Under the pieces are notes generated by a model. That model was not told where the DNA came from. It did not search any database and saw only the letters and a program-made list of their open reading frames with translations. Shown piece by piece: positions 55,701-64,000 of a stretch of DNA of 64,000 nucleotides; positions within the stretch are counted from its first letter, which is position 1; each line of letters starts with the position of its first letter. The DNA is taken from NCBI GenBank assembly GCA_030654015.1, contig JAURYI010000108.1, positions 28,607 to 92,606 on the forward strand. The letters run 5' to 3'. The position numbers were made by a program, and so were the translations under genes. The stretch comes from Methylococcales bacterium. Lineage in GTDB: Bacteria > Pseudomonadota > Gammaproteobacteria > Methylococcales > Methylomonadaceae.

Positions 55701-56606
55701 GGTGATAGTTTTGACCAAATCGCTGCCGATGAATTGAATTACACAGGCTGTATTCAATGGGCATTTGAGGATTTACCTGAAACATACGCCTTCATCCAAA
55801 AAGGACAGGATTTTATTGGCTTTCCTGCGCTGGTTGATGAAGGCGATGCGGTGGGTGTGAAAATTTTTGATACCCAACACAAAGCCGCGTTGCAACATTC
55901 AGCGGGCTTGATGCGTTTGTTTGCGTTGTCTGTGCGTAAAGAATGCACTTATATCAACAAAAATATGCCGCAATCTGCCGCGATAGAATTAACGTATAAC
56001 CGTCTGCCTAAACACCCGATTATACCGACTGCGCAAACCGCAAGTACCTACAAAGACGATATGCTGACCCTCATCCTGCACAGCGTGTTTATTGACGGCA
56101 AAACCATCCGCACCCAAGCGGCGTTTGAGCAAAGTTTACGCGAAAATAAAGCGGGGTTAATGACGGTAGCCAATGAAGCCAGCAAAATTGCTTTAGACAT
56201 TATGACGCTTTACAGCGCAATAAAAACCGCCTTACAACGTTTTAATGCCAATGATCCACTGGCAAAAGACCTGAACGAACAATTAGATTTATTAATTTAC
56301 TCAGGCTTTATTCGCAACATACCTTACGAACAACTCAAAGCCGTTCCACGGTATTTAAAAGCCGCTCAATACCGCTTGGATAAATACGACAACAACGCGC
56401 AAAAGGTTCAAGAGTTGCAGCGTTATACCATCCGTTATTGGAAAGATATTGAGAAGAAAACCAAAAAAGACACGGTGATTCCAGAACACGATGCGTTCCG
56501 CTGGGCATTAGAAGAATTTCGCGTGTCCTTATTCGCCCAACAATTAAAAACCGCTTATCCCGTATCGGCTAAACGCATCGATAAACTGTGGGATGAGTAC
56601 GGATAA
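52710..56606 (+). CDS. hrpA: ATP-dependent RNA helicase HrpA (DEAH box)
   Basis: 1298 residues, normal for HrpA. Walker A GETGSGKTT from residue 98, DEAH box at 195-198 (IIDEAHERSL), SAT motif (ITSATIDPERF), motif VI QRAGRCGRV, then helicase-associated, OB-fold and the long C-terminal DUF3418 region. Acts on mRNA and stalled or collided ribosomes. A TATAAT hexamer at 52678-52683 lies 27 bases before the start. The last ~190 codons have a decayed duplicate downstream (56706-57325). Confidence 0.96.
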   Translation: MNASDLVQQLSHQLALCLNQDRHHLKRQLDRLRSEVKKGKDSLEVLNTLASRVETSVALRNKRLASIPPLNFPDLPVTGKKDDIAELIKNNQVLILCGETGSGKTTQLPKICLSIGRGAAGLIGHTQPRRIAARTVADRIAEELGEPLGKSVGYKIRFNDKTHSESLVKLMTDGILLAESQNDPYLNQYDTIIIDEAHERSLNIDFLLGYMKWLLPKRPDLKLIITSATIDPERFATHFNNAPIIEVSGRTYPVEMRYRPIERETEDDDDETGDELQHAILDAVDELYRDLRGDILIFLSGEREIRETTDSLKKHHPNQYEILPLYSKLSVSEQERVFNPKGGKIRIVLATNVAETSLTVPGIRAVIDTGHARISRYSHRSKIQRLPIERISQSSANQRAGRCGRVAEGICIRLYSHDDYLARPEFTEPEIMRTNLSAVILQMTALKLGDIEDFPFLEPPEDKMIRDGKTMLHEVNALDKSGKLTDMGKKLAAFPTDPKLARMLLAAHDEGCLTEVSIIVAALSVQDPREKPADKMAQADAKHAAFRHPESDFLTLLNIWNTFEVQKKHLSNSKLRKYCSDNFLSYLRMREWFDIHAQIMQVMKGDLKMPLNTTEAAYENVHRALLTGLLSNIGFRHEQYEYIGARGLKFFIFPGSGQHKAKPKWIMAAEQVETSKVYARTVAKIEPEWIEAVATHLVKHNYSDPHWEKKGARCMVSQRTLLYGLTLQTGRKIPYDHVDAKTAREMFIQAALVDHDYHSNAPFYVANQKLLEEVGMIQHKGRRVDLVEDEQWLYSFYDHKLPPEVFSGVTLDTWRKTVERDNPKLLFVTREDLTREQENPINDWDYPDSKKIGTLTIPLQYRFEPGHNEDGVTAIIPVHQLNQLSAAPFDWLVLGMLEEKCIAMIKSLPKTLRKHFVPVPETVKRCLEIEPDFKGTVQEWLGNRLRKLTDEAIPLNAWAMDSLPEHLKMNFRIVEDGKLLDYGRDLKKLQAKYAVEAGDSFDQIAADELNYTGCIQWAFEDLPETYAFIQKGQDFIGFPALVDEGDAVGVKIFDTQHKAALQHSAGLMRLFALSVRKECTYINKNMPQSAAIELTYNRLPKHPIIPTAQTASTYKDDMLTLILHSVFIDGKTIRTQAAFEQSLRENKAGLMTVANEASKIALDIMTLYSAIKTALQRFNANDPLAKDLNEQLDLLIYSGFIRNIPYEQLKAVPRYLKAAQYRLDKYDNNAQKVQELQRYTIRYWKDIEKKTKKDTVIPEHDAFRWALEEFRVSLFAQQLKTAYPVSAKRIDKLWDEYG

Positions 56607-56623
56607 GCTACGCTTTTGTGACA

Positions 56624-56691
56624 GACAAACCAAGGGTTTGGACTCCTGAAAATTGTGCTGGAAACCGCGCTGGAGTCCAAACCTTGATTTG
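56624..56691. repeat. Inverted repeat after hrpA
   Basis: Arms AAGGGTTTGGACTCC (56632-56646) and GGAGTCCAAACCTT (56672-56685), extended outward by ACAAACC and GATTTGT. Lies between hrpA and the decayed hrpA duplicate; may terminate hrpA or be another extragenic palindrome. Confidence 0.65.
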
Positions 56692-56705
56692 TACGCGCGA
56701 TGATG

Positions 56706-57325
56706 GATGCCTATAAAACCAGATAAGCGGTAGGCGTATAAAGTTTGCGTGATAACAAAGCTCAATTAATGACGATAGCCAATGAAGCGAGTAAAATAAT
56801 TCTAAACATCATGATGCTTTACGGCACGATAAAAGCTGCGTTGCAATGCTTGAAACTGGCAAAAAACTTTAATGAACAACTGGTTTACTAATTTATAGAG
56901 GCTTTATCAGCATAGATTAAAGCTCTACTACCCCTAAACACTGAGTGATGTTTATATTTTTGATAGCGAGGAGTACAAACCAGTAGTCAGTCTATTTTAT
57001 TTTGACGGTGCGCTAAAGACCTGCGAGGTTTTCAAAACCTCGCAGGTCTAGCAACGCTACCCGTCATAACTAAACTGATGGTTTACCTAGGTTTGCACTC
57101 CAATCACTCAATGTTTATCACTACCCCGTTTAGATAACTACGATAGCAATATTCAGTCTGCTACTGGAAAGACGCTCAAAAACAGGCTAAACGATACAAT
57201 TATTCCAGAACACAGTGCGTTACCCTGGGCGTTAAAGAATTTCGCGTATCATTATTCGTACAGCACACAAAACCGCTTATCCTGTATCCACTAAACCCAT
57301 GGATAAATTATGGGATGACTGTGCA
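56706..57325 (+). pseudogene. Decayed duplicate of the hrpA 3' end
   Basis: Segment 56706-56915 aligns with hrpA 56100-56330: its translation SLRDNKAQLMTIANEASK parallels SLRENKAGLMTVANEASK of HrpA, then ILNIMMLYGTIKAALQ parallels ALDIMTLYSAIKTALQ. Segment 57129-57325 aligns with the hrpA end (CCAGAACACAGTGCG, AATTTCGCGT, CCGCTTATCCTGTATC). Stops, frameshifts and deletions are present, and a family A repeat sits between the two halves. No start signal; not expressed as protein. Confidence 0.8.
57011..57083 (+). repeat. Palindromic repeat family A, copy 3
   Basis: Palindrome at 57018-57048 (GACCTGCGAGGTTTT and complement around one C), with the same right flank as copy 1 (TAGCAAC...CCCGTCATAACTAAA). 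It interrupts the hrpA remnant. Confidence 0.8.
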
Positions 57326-57387
57326 GCGAATATCCAATAAAATCAACGTAATAAATATTTTTCACCACAAGCACAGAGGTAATTATC

Positions 57388-57678
57388 ATGAATCTTACTG
57401 AAAAAGAACTCGGCATTACAATGGCAATACTGGAGCGATTTGAAAAACAAACGCTACCTGAACTTTTGTGGACTAAAGAACGTGTGGAAAAAGGCGAATT
57501 ACTCACCGACGGCGACATGGAACTGCTTGAGCGCGTCTTAAAAAACGCTGAAAACGTCAAAGAACGCATCGACAAATACCCTGAATGGCAGTCTTTATAC
57601 GCCAAAGCGGTCAATCTTTACGAAGAAATCATCGCTAAAGCACTGGCAAACCAGCAAGCCGCACAGTCCTCAGAATAG
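57388..57678 (+). CDS. Small acidic helical protein upstream of ftfL
   Basis: 96 residues, highly charged and predicted almost wholly helical (KERVEKGELLTDGDMELLERVLK, shown in part; Glu/Lys pairs throughout). GAGG six to nine bases before the ATG supports translation. Ends 60 bases before ftfL and may be co-transcribed with it. No family recognised; could be a small regulatory or packing protein, but nothing in the sequence proves this. Confidence 0.6.
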   Translation: MNLTEKELGITMAILERFEKQTLPELLWTKERVEKGELLTDGDMELLERVLKNAENVKERIDKYPEWQSLYAKAVNLYEEIIAKALANQQAAQSSE

Positions 57679-57738
57679 CCTGTCAGGTGTATTCTTACAC
57701 CTGATAAAACCCCATTTTATTCATCATCAGGAGACTTA

Positions 57739-59412
57739 ATGTCTGACATAGAAATAGCCCAACAAGCTAACATGAAACCGATTATTGACTTGGTTAAAGC
57801 ACAATACGGTATCGAAGCCCAACACTTAGACCCTATCGGACATTACAAAGCTAAAGTGTCCTTGGAGTACCTCAACAGCCTGACCGACCAAGAAGACGGT
57901 AAACTGATTCTGGTTACTGCCATCAGCCCAACGCCCGCAGGTGAAGGCAAAACCACCACCACCGTCGGCTTAGGTGACGCGCTGAACCGCTTAAAGAAAA
58001 AAGCCATTATGTGTTTGCGCGAACCGTCTCTCGGCCCCTGTTTTGGTGTCAAAGGCGGTGCGGCAGGTGGCGGCTATGCGCAAGTTGTGCCGATGGAGGA
58101 TATTAATCTGCATTTTACGGGTGACTTTCATGCTATCGGTGTTGCTCATAATCTGTTATCCGCATTAATAGATAACCACATCCATCACGGTAATGATTTG
58201 AATATCGACCCGCGCCTGATTCAATGGAAACGAGTGGTTGATATGAATGACCGCGCCTTGCGTGACATCGTAGTCGCTATGGGCGGTACGGCAAACGGCT
58301 TTTTGCGTGAAGACGGTTTTGATATTGTCGTTGCCTCAGAAGTCATGGCGATTTTATGTCTGGCAACCAGTCGCGCAGATTTAAAAGCCCGTTTAGGACG
58401 TATCGTTATCGGTTATAAAGCCGACCGAGTCACCCCCGTTTATGCAAGTGATTTAAACGCACACGGTGCAATGGCCGCGGTATTAAAAGAAGCCATTAAA
58501 CCCAATCTGGTACAAACGCTGGAAAACAATATCGCCATTATTCACGGCGGGCCGTTTGCCAATATCGCGCACGGTTGCAACACGGTAATAGCCACACAAA
58601 CCGCGTTAAAACTGGCTGATTATGTGGTCACAGAAGCAGGTTTCGGGGCAGATTTAGGCGCGGAAAAATTTATTGATATTAAATGCCGTATGACAGGCAT
58701 CAAACCGTCGGCAGTGGTGTTGGTCGCTACCATTCGCGCCCTGAAATTTCACGGCGGGATCGCTAAAGAACAACTCAATAAAGAAAGTCTTGCCGCTATA
58801 GAACGAGGATTTGCCAATCTGGAACGCCACTACCGCAATATTACCGAGCATTACGGCTTGCCCTGCGTGGTGTGCATCAACCATTTCAGCTTTGATACCG
58901 AAGCAGAAATTAACTTACTAAAACAAAAATGCGCCAGTATCAACGCACAATGTGTTGTGTCCAAACACTGGGCAAAAGGCGGCGCAGGTGCAGAAGATTT
59001 AGCCAAAACTGTTCTGGACATCGTTGATAATCGTGAAGCGGGCTGTACATTCGTGTACGATGAAAACCTGAGCCTATGGGAAAAAATCGAAGCCATTGCT
59101 ACCAAGCTATACGGCGCGGGCAATGTTACCGCCAGTGCCAAAGTAAAAGCCCAACTTAGCGTGTGGAATGTCGATTACGGTCGCTTCCCCATCTGTATCG
59201 CCAAAACGCAAATGTCATTTTCCACTGACCCCCTCGTTAAAGGTGCGCCCTCAGGACACACCGTAGAAATCAGAGATGTCAGACTCGCCAACGGTGCAGG
59301 TTTTATTGTCGCTATCGCAGGTGATATCATGACTATGCCCGGCTTACCCAAAGTTCCCGCCGCCGAACGCATTGATATTGATGATGACGGTCGTATAACC
59401 GGGCTGTTTTAG
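57739..59412 (+). CDS. ftfL: Formate-tetrahydrofolate ligase FtfL
   Basis: 557 residues, standard length. P-loop [19 protein letters not shown] near 69-87, followed by [22 protein letters not shown] (split here for length), and FTGDFHAI. Converts formate, tetrahydrofolate and ATP to 10-formyl-tetrahydrofolate in the cytoplasm. In methylotrophs it carries C1 units from formate to serine-cycle or purine synthesis, downstream of the Fhc complex also present here. CAGGAG lies before the ATG. Confidence 0.97.
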   Translation: MSDIEIAQQANMKPIIDLVKAQYGIEAQHLDPIGHYKAKVSLEYLNSLTDQEDGKLILVTAISPTPAGEGKTTTTVGLGDALNRLKKKAIMCLREPSLGPCFGVKGGAAGGGYAQVVPMEDINLHFTGDFHAIGVAHNLLSALIDNHIHHGNDLNIDPRLIQWKRVVDMNDRALRDIVVAMGGTANGFLREDGFDIVVASEVMAILCLATSRADLKARLGRIVIGYKADRVTPVYASDLNAHGAMAAVLKEAIKPNLVQTLENNIAIIHGGPFANIAHGCNTVIATQTALKLADYVVTEAGFGADLGAEKFIDIKCRMTGIKPSAVVLVATIRALKFHGGIAKEQLNKESLAAIERGFANLERHYRNITEHYGLPCVVCINHFSFDTEAEINLLKQKCASINAQCVVSKHWAKGGAGAEDLAKTVLDIVDNREAGCTFVYDENLSLWEKIEAIATKLYGAGNVTASAKVKAQLSVWNVDYGRFPICIAKTQMSFSTDPLVKGAPSGHTVEIRDVRLANGAGFIVAIAGDIMTMPGLPKVPAAERIDIDDDGRITGLF

Positions 59413-59436
59413 GCTTTATCAGTAATTACATAACAC

Positions 59437-59470
59437 AGAATGTACCTCCATAGGGTGCGTTCTTTGTTGT
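59437..59470 (+). terminator. Rho-independent terminator of ftfL
   Basis: Stem AGAATGTACC/GGTGCGTTCT, ten pairs counting G-U, loop TCCATAG, followed by a T-rich stretch. Located 25 bases after the ftfL stop. Confidence 0.7.
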
Positions 59471-59495
59471 TTAGTCATTAACATAATAAATAAAA

Positions 59496-61358
59496 ATGAA
59501 TTTTTTGAAGCCGTCGATTAATAACCCGCCTAAAATTTTAGACGTTTTCGTCCTTGCTACAGCCGCTCTAGTCACGCTCATCACGCTGGTCTGGCTTCTG
59601 GCTCACAGTCACTACGGCATAGATTTAACCGATGAAAGTTTTTATCTTATCTGGATGGCCAATCCTTGGATTTATCCTGTTTCTACTACGCAATTTGGTT
59701 TTATTTATCATCCACTGCATCTGCTGCTTCATGGTGATATCAGCTTACTTAGACAGGCGAATATTCTGATTATTTTTAGCTTGGCGTGGGTACTGTGTGC
59801 AGTATTTTTCAGAGCTACTATTGATGACAATCAAGAAAAAACGGCATCTTGGCGTAGTTTGCCAATGCTTGCACTGGCTGGCGTGACCGCGACCTGCTCA
59901 TTCATTTATTTTTGCACTTATGGCTGGCTGGCAACACCCAGTTATAACAGCCTCGTTTTTCAGGCTTTGTTGATTGCCAGTATTGGGTTATTACTGGCTG
60001 ATAAGACTGTTTCACTCAGTAGTATCATAGGATGGGTGCTGATTGGTGTTGGCGGTTGGCTTACTTTTATGGCAAAGCCTACCTCAGCGGCGGCACTGGG
60101 TGTTGTTATCAGTATGTGCTTACCGTTGGCTGGAAAACTTAATCTTCGATTACTCAGTGTTGCCGTCCTGACAGCTATTACCTTATTAATCACTTCCGCA
60201 TGGGTGATTGATGGTTCTTTAATTGTTTTTATTGAACGACTAAGAGGCGGGCTTGAAGCACTTCGTTTGTTGGATGCAGGACAGATACACATGTTCAGAA
60301 TCGATGATTTATTGATGCCAAATAAAGAGCAATGCTTACTGATATTTGCTAGTGTAATCGTGTGTATAGCTCTTTTTTTTACGGCATCAGAAAACAAAAT
60401 ATCAACCATAATGGGGTTTGGTTTTGTCTTGCTATTCACAACAACGAGCCTAGTTATTATTTCAGGCTATTTGTTGTTTCAAACCAGCTCTCCCTATCCC
60501 TCTCGTTCATCACTGCTCATTTTGGCAGTACCATTAAGCACATGGCTTTTTGGCTTTGTTTTAATACGCCAATCCTATTTTAAAGTGTCAAAGATTCAAT
60601 GGGGTATGGCACTGTATTTCGCGGTATTACCTCATGTACTGGCATTTGGCAGCAATAATAACTATTGGTTGCAAGGTTCGTTAGGTAGTCTATTTTGGGT
60701 ATTAGCAGGGTTGGTTATTTTGATGCCCTTTGTTTCAAGCACGGGCAAACCACGAATACTATTACCTGCCGTCGTGAGTGGACAATTGATTACTGTGTTT
60801 TTACTATATGGGGCAATGGAACACCCTTATTTTGGACAGCCTGAACCCTTTCGCCAATATGATGATACTGCAAGCACTCCGATAAAAAAATCCAATCTTA
60901 TTCTGCCTAAGGAGCTTGCCGACTATTATCTCGATGTCAAAAAAATGGCAAGCAATGCAGGATTTCAATCAGATACGCCTGTCATTGATATGACGGGTGA
61001 CGGTTCTGGAGTGCTATACGCCATTAATGCTAAAGCGATAGGTAGTGCGTGGTTCATTGGCGGTTTTACTGGCAGTGATAATATGGCAAAATCCCTGCTA
61101 AATCGAGTACCATGCACAGATATTACAAACACTTGGTTGCTTGTTGCCCCCGACAGTCCACTGAAATTATCACCGACCATTTTAAATAGTATTGGTCTCA
61201 GTTTTGAAAAAAATTTCGAGATGGCAGATGAACTCAACATACCCTCTACACAGTTAGCCCGTCGTGGTATACCCGTTGGACAACTCCAGCTATGGAAACC
61301 TAAGCAAACAACCCAATATACAATCCCTACCTGCGAAAAAGAACAAAATGCACGCTAA
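59496..61358 (+). CDS. Multi-span membrane protein, GT-C glycosyltransferase-like
   Basis: 620 residues with about ten to twelve hydrophobic helices in the first 470 residues and a soluble C-terminal domain (about 475-620). The first external loop contains DLTDESFYLIW, and an Asp-Glu pair there is the typical catalytic motif of GT-C enzymes that use lipid-linked sugars. First gene of a surface-sugar locus ending with a GT2 enzyme that could supply the lipid-linked donor. No close family recognised; calling it a glycosyltransferase is inference. Confidence 0.6.
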   Translation: MNFLKPSINNPPKILDVFVLATAALVTLITLVWLLAHSHYGIDLTDESFYLIWMANPWIYPVSTTQFGFIYHPLHLLLHGDISLLRQANILIIFSLAWVLCAVFFRATIDDNQEKTASWRSLPMLALAGVTATCSFIYFCTYGWLATPSYNSLVFQALLIASIGLLLADKTVSLSSIIGWVLIGVGGWLTFMAKPTSAAALGVVISMCLPLAGKLNLRLLSVAVLTAITLLITSAWVIDGSLIVFIERLRGGLEALRLLDAGQIHMFRIDDLLMPNKEQCLLIFASVIVCIALFFTASENKISTIMGFGFVLLFTTTSLVIISGYLLFQTSSPYPSRSSLLILAVPLSTWLFGFVLIRQSYFKVSKIQWGMALYFAVLPHVLAFGSNNNYWLQGSLGSLFWVLAGLVILMPFVSSTGKPRILLPAVVSGQLITVFLLYGAMEHPYFGQPEPFRQYDDTASTPIKKSNLILPKELADYYLDVKKMASNAGFQSDTPVIDMTGDGSGVLYAINAKAIGSAWFIGGFTGSDNMAKSLLNRVPCTDITNTWLLVAPDSPLKLSPTILNSIGLSFEKNFEMADELNIPSTQLARRGIPVGQLQLWKPKQTTQYTIPTCEKEQNAR

Positions 61359-61493
61359 TAAAAAAATGGCTACTTTTATGTCCAGTTATATTCTGTGGAT
61401 AGGCTACTTTGACATAATGACAGTTGTTAATAATACACATTGTAGTCTGTTTTTTGAAAAAGAAAACTCCAAAAAAACAGGAAAAAATTCAAA

Positions 61494-62765
61494 ATGTTGA
61501 AGACTAAGTGGCACAACGAAAAGTTAACTTTTAGCAATTTTCTTAAGGAAAACGCGTCTTCAATTAAACTTATTATATTTATACTATTTTCTGCTGTATT
61601 TTTTGGCGCAGTTACTTACAAAATAATACTGGTATCCAATGGTCCATATCATGAATATGATGATCATATACTTTTTGCTGTGAAAATGGCTCAAGAAGAC
61701 CGAGTAGTTCTACCACATTTTCTTTTTCAATTATTAACAATAATTCACCATTACTTGTTAGGATTTTTAAAAATTCCAACTTATCAAATAACTGGAATAA
61801 ATAAGACGATAACTTATGACTGGGGGTTTTCAGCACTAATTGTAATGCTTGAAATTTATGTTGGTATAGAGCTTTTACTGTTTTACCATTTAAAATCGAG
61901 ATTTCAGAATAATATAAAAAGTTTCGAAAATTTAGCTTATTTTATTGCATTTGGGGTGTCGATTTGCAGTCCTATTTTTCTATTAGCACCTGTTGATGGA
62001 CTATTTTATCTTGGCTATATTACACCAGCGACCATTTATATTATCCCTACTCAGGTATTATTAAAACTACCTTCTTTAGGATTATTTTTATTAAGCCCAA
62101 TCTACTTTACTAAGAACAAATATAATGAAAAAATCGTAATTATATTTTTTCTTGTTATTTTAAGTGGGTTATCAAAACCTAACTGGTTATTAATAATGAT
62201 ACCTGCATTGGGAATTATTTCGATAATAAAATTTATCAAAAAAAATTATCTTAATTGGCTTGCACTGAGTATAACATTAACATCCAGTTCTGCTGTTCTT
62301 GGGTGGCAATATTATTTTAAGTTTTTTGATAAAACTGCGCCTGTTTATAAAAGTGAAATAATAATTACATCTCCATTTGAAGTATGGGGTAATCATTCCG
62401 ATTTCATATTAATGAAAATAATTCTATCGGTATTATTTCCTTTATATATTGCCATTTTTTTCTGGAACAAGGTTAAAGATGACTTTCTCTTTAGTTATGG
62501 ATGGTTATTATTTTTAATCGGTTTAATATATTTAGGATTTTTTGGTGAATCAGAACCTTTCAAGGCATCTGCTAATTTTGTTTGGTGCGCTCAAATTGCA
62601 TGCTTCATGCTTTTTGTTTCAGCCGCATCAGTGTTCTTCTCAAAATGTATTACTGAGTATGAAAAAGATAAGAAAAAAATAATTATTGGCTGTGTATTAT
62701 TTTTTACACATATTATTTGTGGTTTAATCTATTATGCTAGAGCGTTTGAATCGTTTTTTACATAA
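61494..62765 (+). CDS. AT-rich multi-span membrane protein, possibly GT-C-like
   Basis: 423 residues with about ten hydrophobic helices. An early external loop carries YHEYDDHILFAV, similar in place and character to GT-C acidic motifs. AGGAAA precedes the ATG. The gene is strikingly richer in A+T than its neighbours (long AAAATT/TTATTT runs, AT-ending codons), which suggests separate acquisition. The gap before it (61359-61493) is also AT-rich with no visible gene. Function unknown; sugar transfer or polymerisation are the likeliest roles from context. Confidence 0.6.
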   Translation: MLKTKWHNEKLTFSNFLKENASSIKLIIFILFSAVFFGAVTYKIILVSNGPYHEYDDHILFAVKMAQEDRVVLPHFLFQLLTIIHHYLLGFLKIPTYQITGINKTITYDWGFSALIVMLEIYVGIELLLFYHLKSRFQNNIKSFENLAYFIAFGVSICSPIFLLAPVDGLFYLGYITPATIYIIPTQVLLKLPSLGLFLLSPIYFTKNKYNEKIVIIFFLVILSGLSKPNWLLIMIPALGIISIIKFIKKNYLNWLALSITLTSSSAVLGWQYYFKFFDKTAPVYKSEIIITSPFEVWGNHSDFILMKIILSVLFPLYIAIFFWNKVKDDFLFSYGWLLFLIGLIYLGFFGESEPFKASANFVWCAQIACFMLFVSAASVFFSKCITEYEKDKKKIIIGCVLFFTHIICGLIYYARAFESFFT

Positions 62766-62862
62766 AAGCCCACCCTGTTGATATTTCACTGAAAGAATTA
62801 ATTAGTGACTCGCCAATTCTTTCCCTATATACCCTGCGAGTACAATTTGATAAACACAAATT

Positions 62863-63843
62863 ATGAATGACATCATCACGCCAGCATTAAAACAGACCAT
62901 TCGCCCTCATATTTCCGTTGTTGTGCCTGTGTACAAAGCTGAAAATAGCCTCGACGAGCTATACCTACGTTTAAAAGCAGCATTAGAAAGTATTTCACCC
63001 AATTTTGAAATCGTATTGGTTGAGGATTGTGGCGGGGATTGCTCATGGCAAGTTATTGAACGATTAGCGATAGCCGACCCGCGTGTGCGTGGTATACAAT
63101 TCAGCCGCAATTTTGGTCAGCATTATGGCATTACGGCGGGCTTGGATTACTGTCATGGTGACTGGGTAGTAGTTATGGATTGTGACTTGCAGGATCGCCC
63201 TGAGGAAATTCCACGTTTGTACGCAAAAGCAATGGAAGGTTATGATGTCGTGCTAGCGCACCGCGGGTTACGCCAAGATCCCTTATTGAAACGCCTGACT
63301 TCATACCTGTTTTATAAAATCTTCAGTTATCTGGCAGATATTGATTATGATGGCGGCAGTGGTAATTTTCGCATTATCTCACGCAAAGTAGTGACTAACT
63401 TTTGCCAGATACGCGAGCAACTGCGTTTTTTTGGCGGTCTGGTACAGTGGATGGGCTTTCCTACTACGAGTATTGAAGTGGAACACGCAGAGCGATTCGA
63501 GGGTAAATCTACCTACACTTATGCCCAATTGTGGAGGCTGGCTTCTGAAACCATTATTGCCTATTCCGATAAACCGCTACGCCTTGCCGTGCGCTTAGGC
63601 TTTCTAATGGCGTTTTTTTCTTTTTGCTATGGTATCTATATTCTCGGATTAGCAGTTCTTTACGGCTCTGCAATCGCGGGTTGGAGCAGTTTAATCATTT
63701 CGTTGTATTTTATCGGGGGCATTATTATTGCTATTCTTGGTATCCTAGGCATTTATCTCGGTAAGACTTTTGATGAAACCAAAAAACGACCTTTATATAT
63801 CATACATAGAGTAACTTTCGATGAGTTCAATTCCATTAATTAA
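62863..63843 (+). CDS. GT2 polyprenyl-phosphate glycosyltransferase (DPM1/GtrB-like)
   Basis: 326 residues. GT2 fold: ISVVVPVYKAENSLDELY at 17-34, the Asp region VLVEDCGG, donor-binding VVMDCDLQDRPEEIP and the acceptor segment SGNFRIISRKVV. Two C-terminal membrane helices (about 240-300) and LGKTFDETKKRPLYII ending are typical of GtrB/ArnC/DPM1. Transfers a sugar from a nucleotide donor to polyprenyl phosphate at the inner membrane, making donors for GT-C enzymes such as those upstream. Its stop overlaps the next gene. Confidence 0.9.
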   Translation: MNDIITPALKQTIRPHISVVVPVYKAENSLDELYLRLKAALESISPNFEIVLVEDCGGDCSWQVIERLAIADPRVRGIQFSRNFGQHYGITAGLDYCHGDWVVVMDCDLQDRPEEIPRLYAKAMEGYDVVLAHRGLRQDPLLKRLTSYLFYKIFSYLADIDYDGGSGNFRIISRKVVTNFCQIREQLRFFGGLVQWMGFPTTSIEVEHAERFEGKSTYTYAQLWRLASETIIAYSDKPLRLAVRLGFLMAFFSFCYGIYILGLAVLYGSAIAGWSSLIISLYFIGGIIIAILGILGIYLGKTFDETKKRPLYIIHRVTFDEFNSIN

Positions 63844-64000
63844 AGCCACGCCTTGGGATATGGCGGTTTTCGGCATACCTACATGGGAACTAGTTGAATA
63901 TTCATCGGCGGCATTGCAACAAGCGACACAAACAGAGGGGCATCACACTATCAAAGTTAATCCTCTAGCGGATAAAGGCTTGTTGCACAAGTATGGATTC
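63821..64000 (+). CDS. Acyltransferase-like protein, 5' part only (WecD-like GNAT)
   Basis: 60 codons from ATG at 63821, overlapping the GT2 gene by 23 bases and running off the right edge. The opening KATPWDMAVFGIPTWELVEY resembles the WD.xFFG start of dTDP-amino-sugar acetyltransferases. Fits a locus making modified amino sugars for lipopolysaccharide. Too short for firm assignment. Confidence 0.45.
   Translation, partial: MSSIPLIKATPWDMAVFGIPTWELVEYSSAALQQATQTEGHHTIKVNPLADKGLLHKYGF

Overview
The window looks like the chromosome of a gammaproteobacterial methanotroph (order Methylococcales). The main reasons are a tetrahydromethanopterin-type formyltransferase/hydrolase set (fhcB, fhcA, fhcD, fhcC) together with formate-tetrahydrofolate ligase (ftfL), which is the C1 oxidation/assimilation branch point of aerobic methylotrophs, plus ordinary gammaproteobacterial housekeeping genes (serS, gltX, hrpA, selO, cbpA/cbpM). 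The species is not identifiable from the sequence alone.

Layout. 1-3.1 kb: a leftward pair of a small HEPN-like protein and a large two-P-loop ATPase with a KGGVGRTT motif; the second gene runs off the left edge. This is the best candidate for an undescribed defence or stress module. 3.4-4.7 kb: cbpA-cbpM chaperone pair. 4.8-18.8 kb: one long leftward nitrogen-acquisition block, transcribed as porin, urtABCDE (urea ABC importer), a SulP anion transporter, then ureDABCEFG (urease and its nickel-insertion proteins). 19-24.2 kb: an exported protein of unknown function, a hybrid histidine kinase whose sensor is a complete NCS1-type transporter, and a LuxR-type response regulator, probably the sensing system for the neighbouring urea genes. 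24.2-26 kb: a highly structured intergenic element and a class III nucleotide cyclase. 26.2-31.3 kb: the fhc operon with a small membrane-protein gene missing from simple ORF lists. 31.4-34.3 kb: bacteriohemerythrin, serS, nested palindromic repeats and a HigBA-like toxin-antitoxin pair. 34.3-37.2 kb: an MmeI-like single-chain restriction-modification enzyme with a palindromic repeat read in frame. 37.3-42.6 kb: an OmpA-family lipoprotein, gltX with tRNA-Ala and two identical tRNA-Glu genes, and two tandem proteins that share an N-terminal domain with the cyclase. 42.7-52.7 kb: DUF29 protein, two GT4 glycosyltransferases, a secreted glycosidase-like protein, selO, an outer-membrane barrel and olsBA (ornithine lipid synthesis). 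52.7-59.4 kb: hrpA followed by a decayed duplicate of its own 3' end, then ftfL. 59.5-64 kb: membrane and GT2 glycosyltransferases and a partial acyltransferase of a cell-surface sugar locus, including one conspicuously AT-rich gene.

The window is rich in short palindromic repeats of at least six families. They lie between genes of operons (ureA/ureB, ureC/ureE, urtA/urtB, urtB/urtC, fhcB/fhcA), inside one another (33.3-33.6 kb, with apparent target-site duplication), and once inside a coding sequence. No CRISPR array, rRNA, prophage or complete insertion sequence was seen.

Functional reading: urea crosses the outer membrane through the porin, the inner membrane through UrtABCDE, and is split by urease into ammonia and carbonic acid; the SulP protein may handle the resulting bicarbonate. 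The transporter-kinase and its regulator probably adjust this block to a purine, pyrimidine or urea-like signal. Fhc releases formate from the tetrahydromethanopterin pathway, and FtfL can feed that formate into tetrahydrofolate-dependent assimilation.
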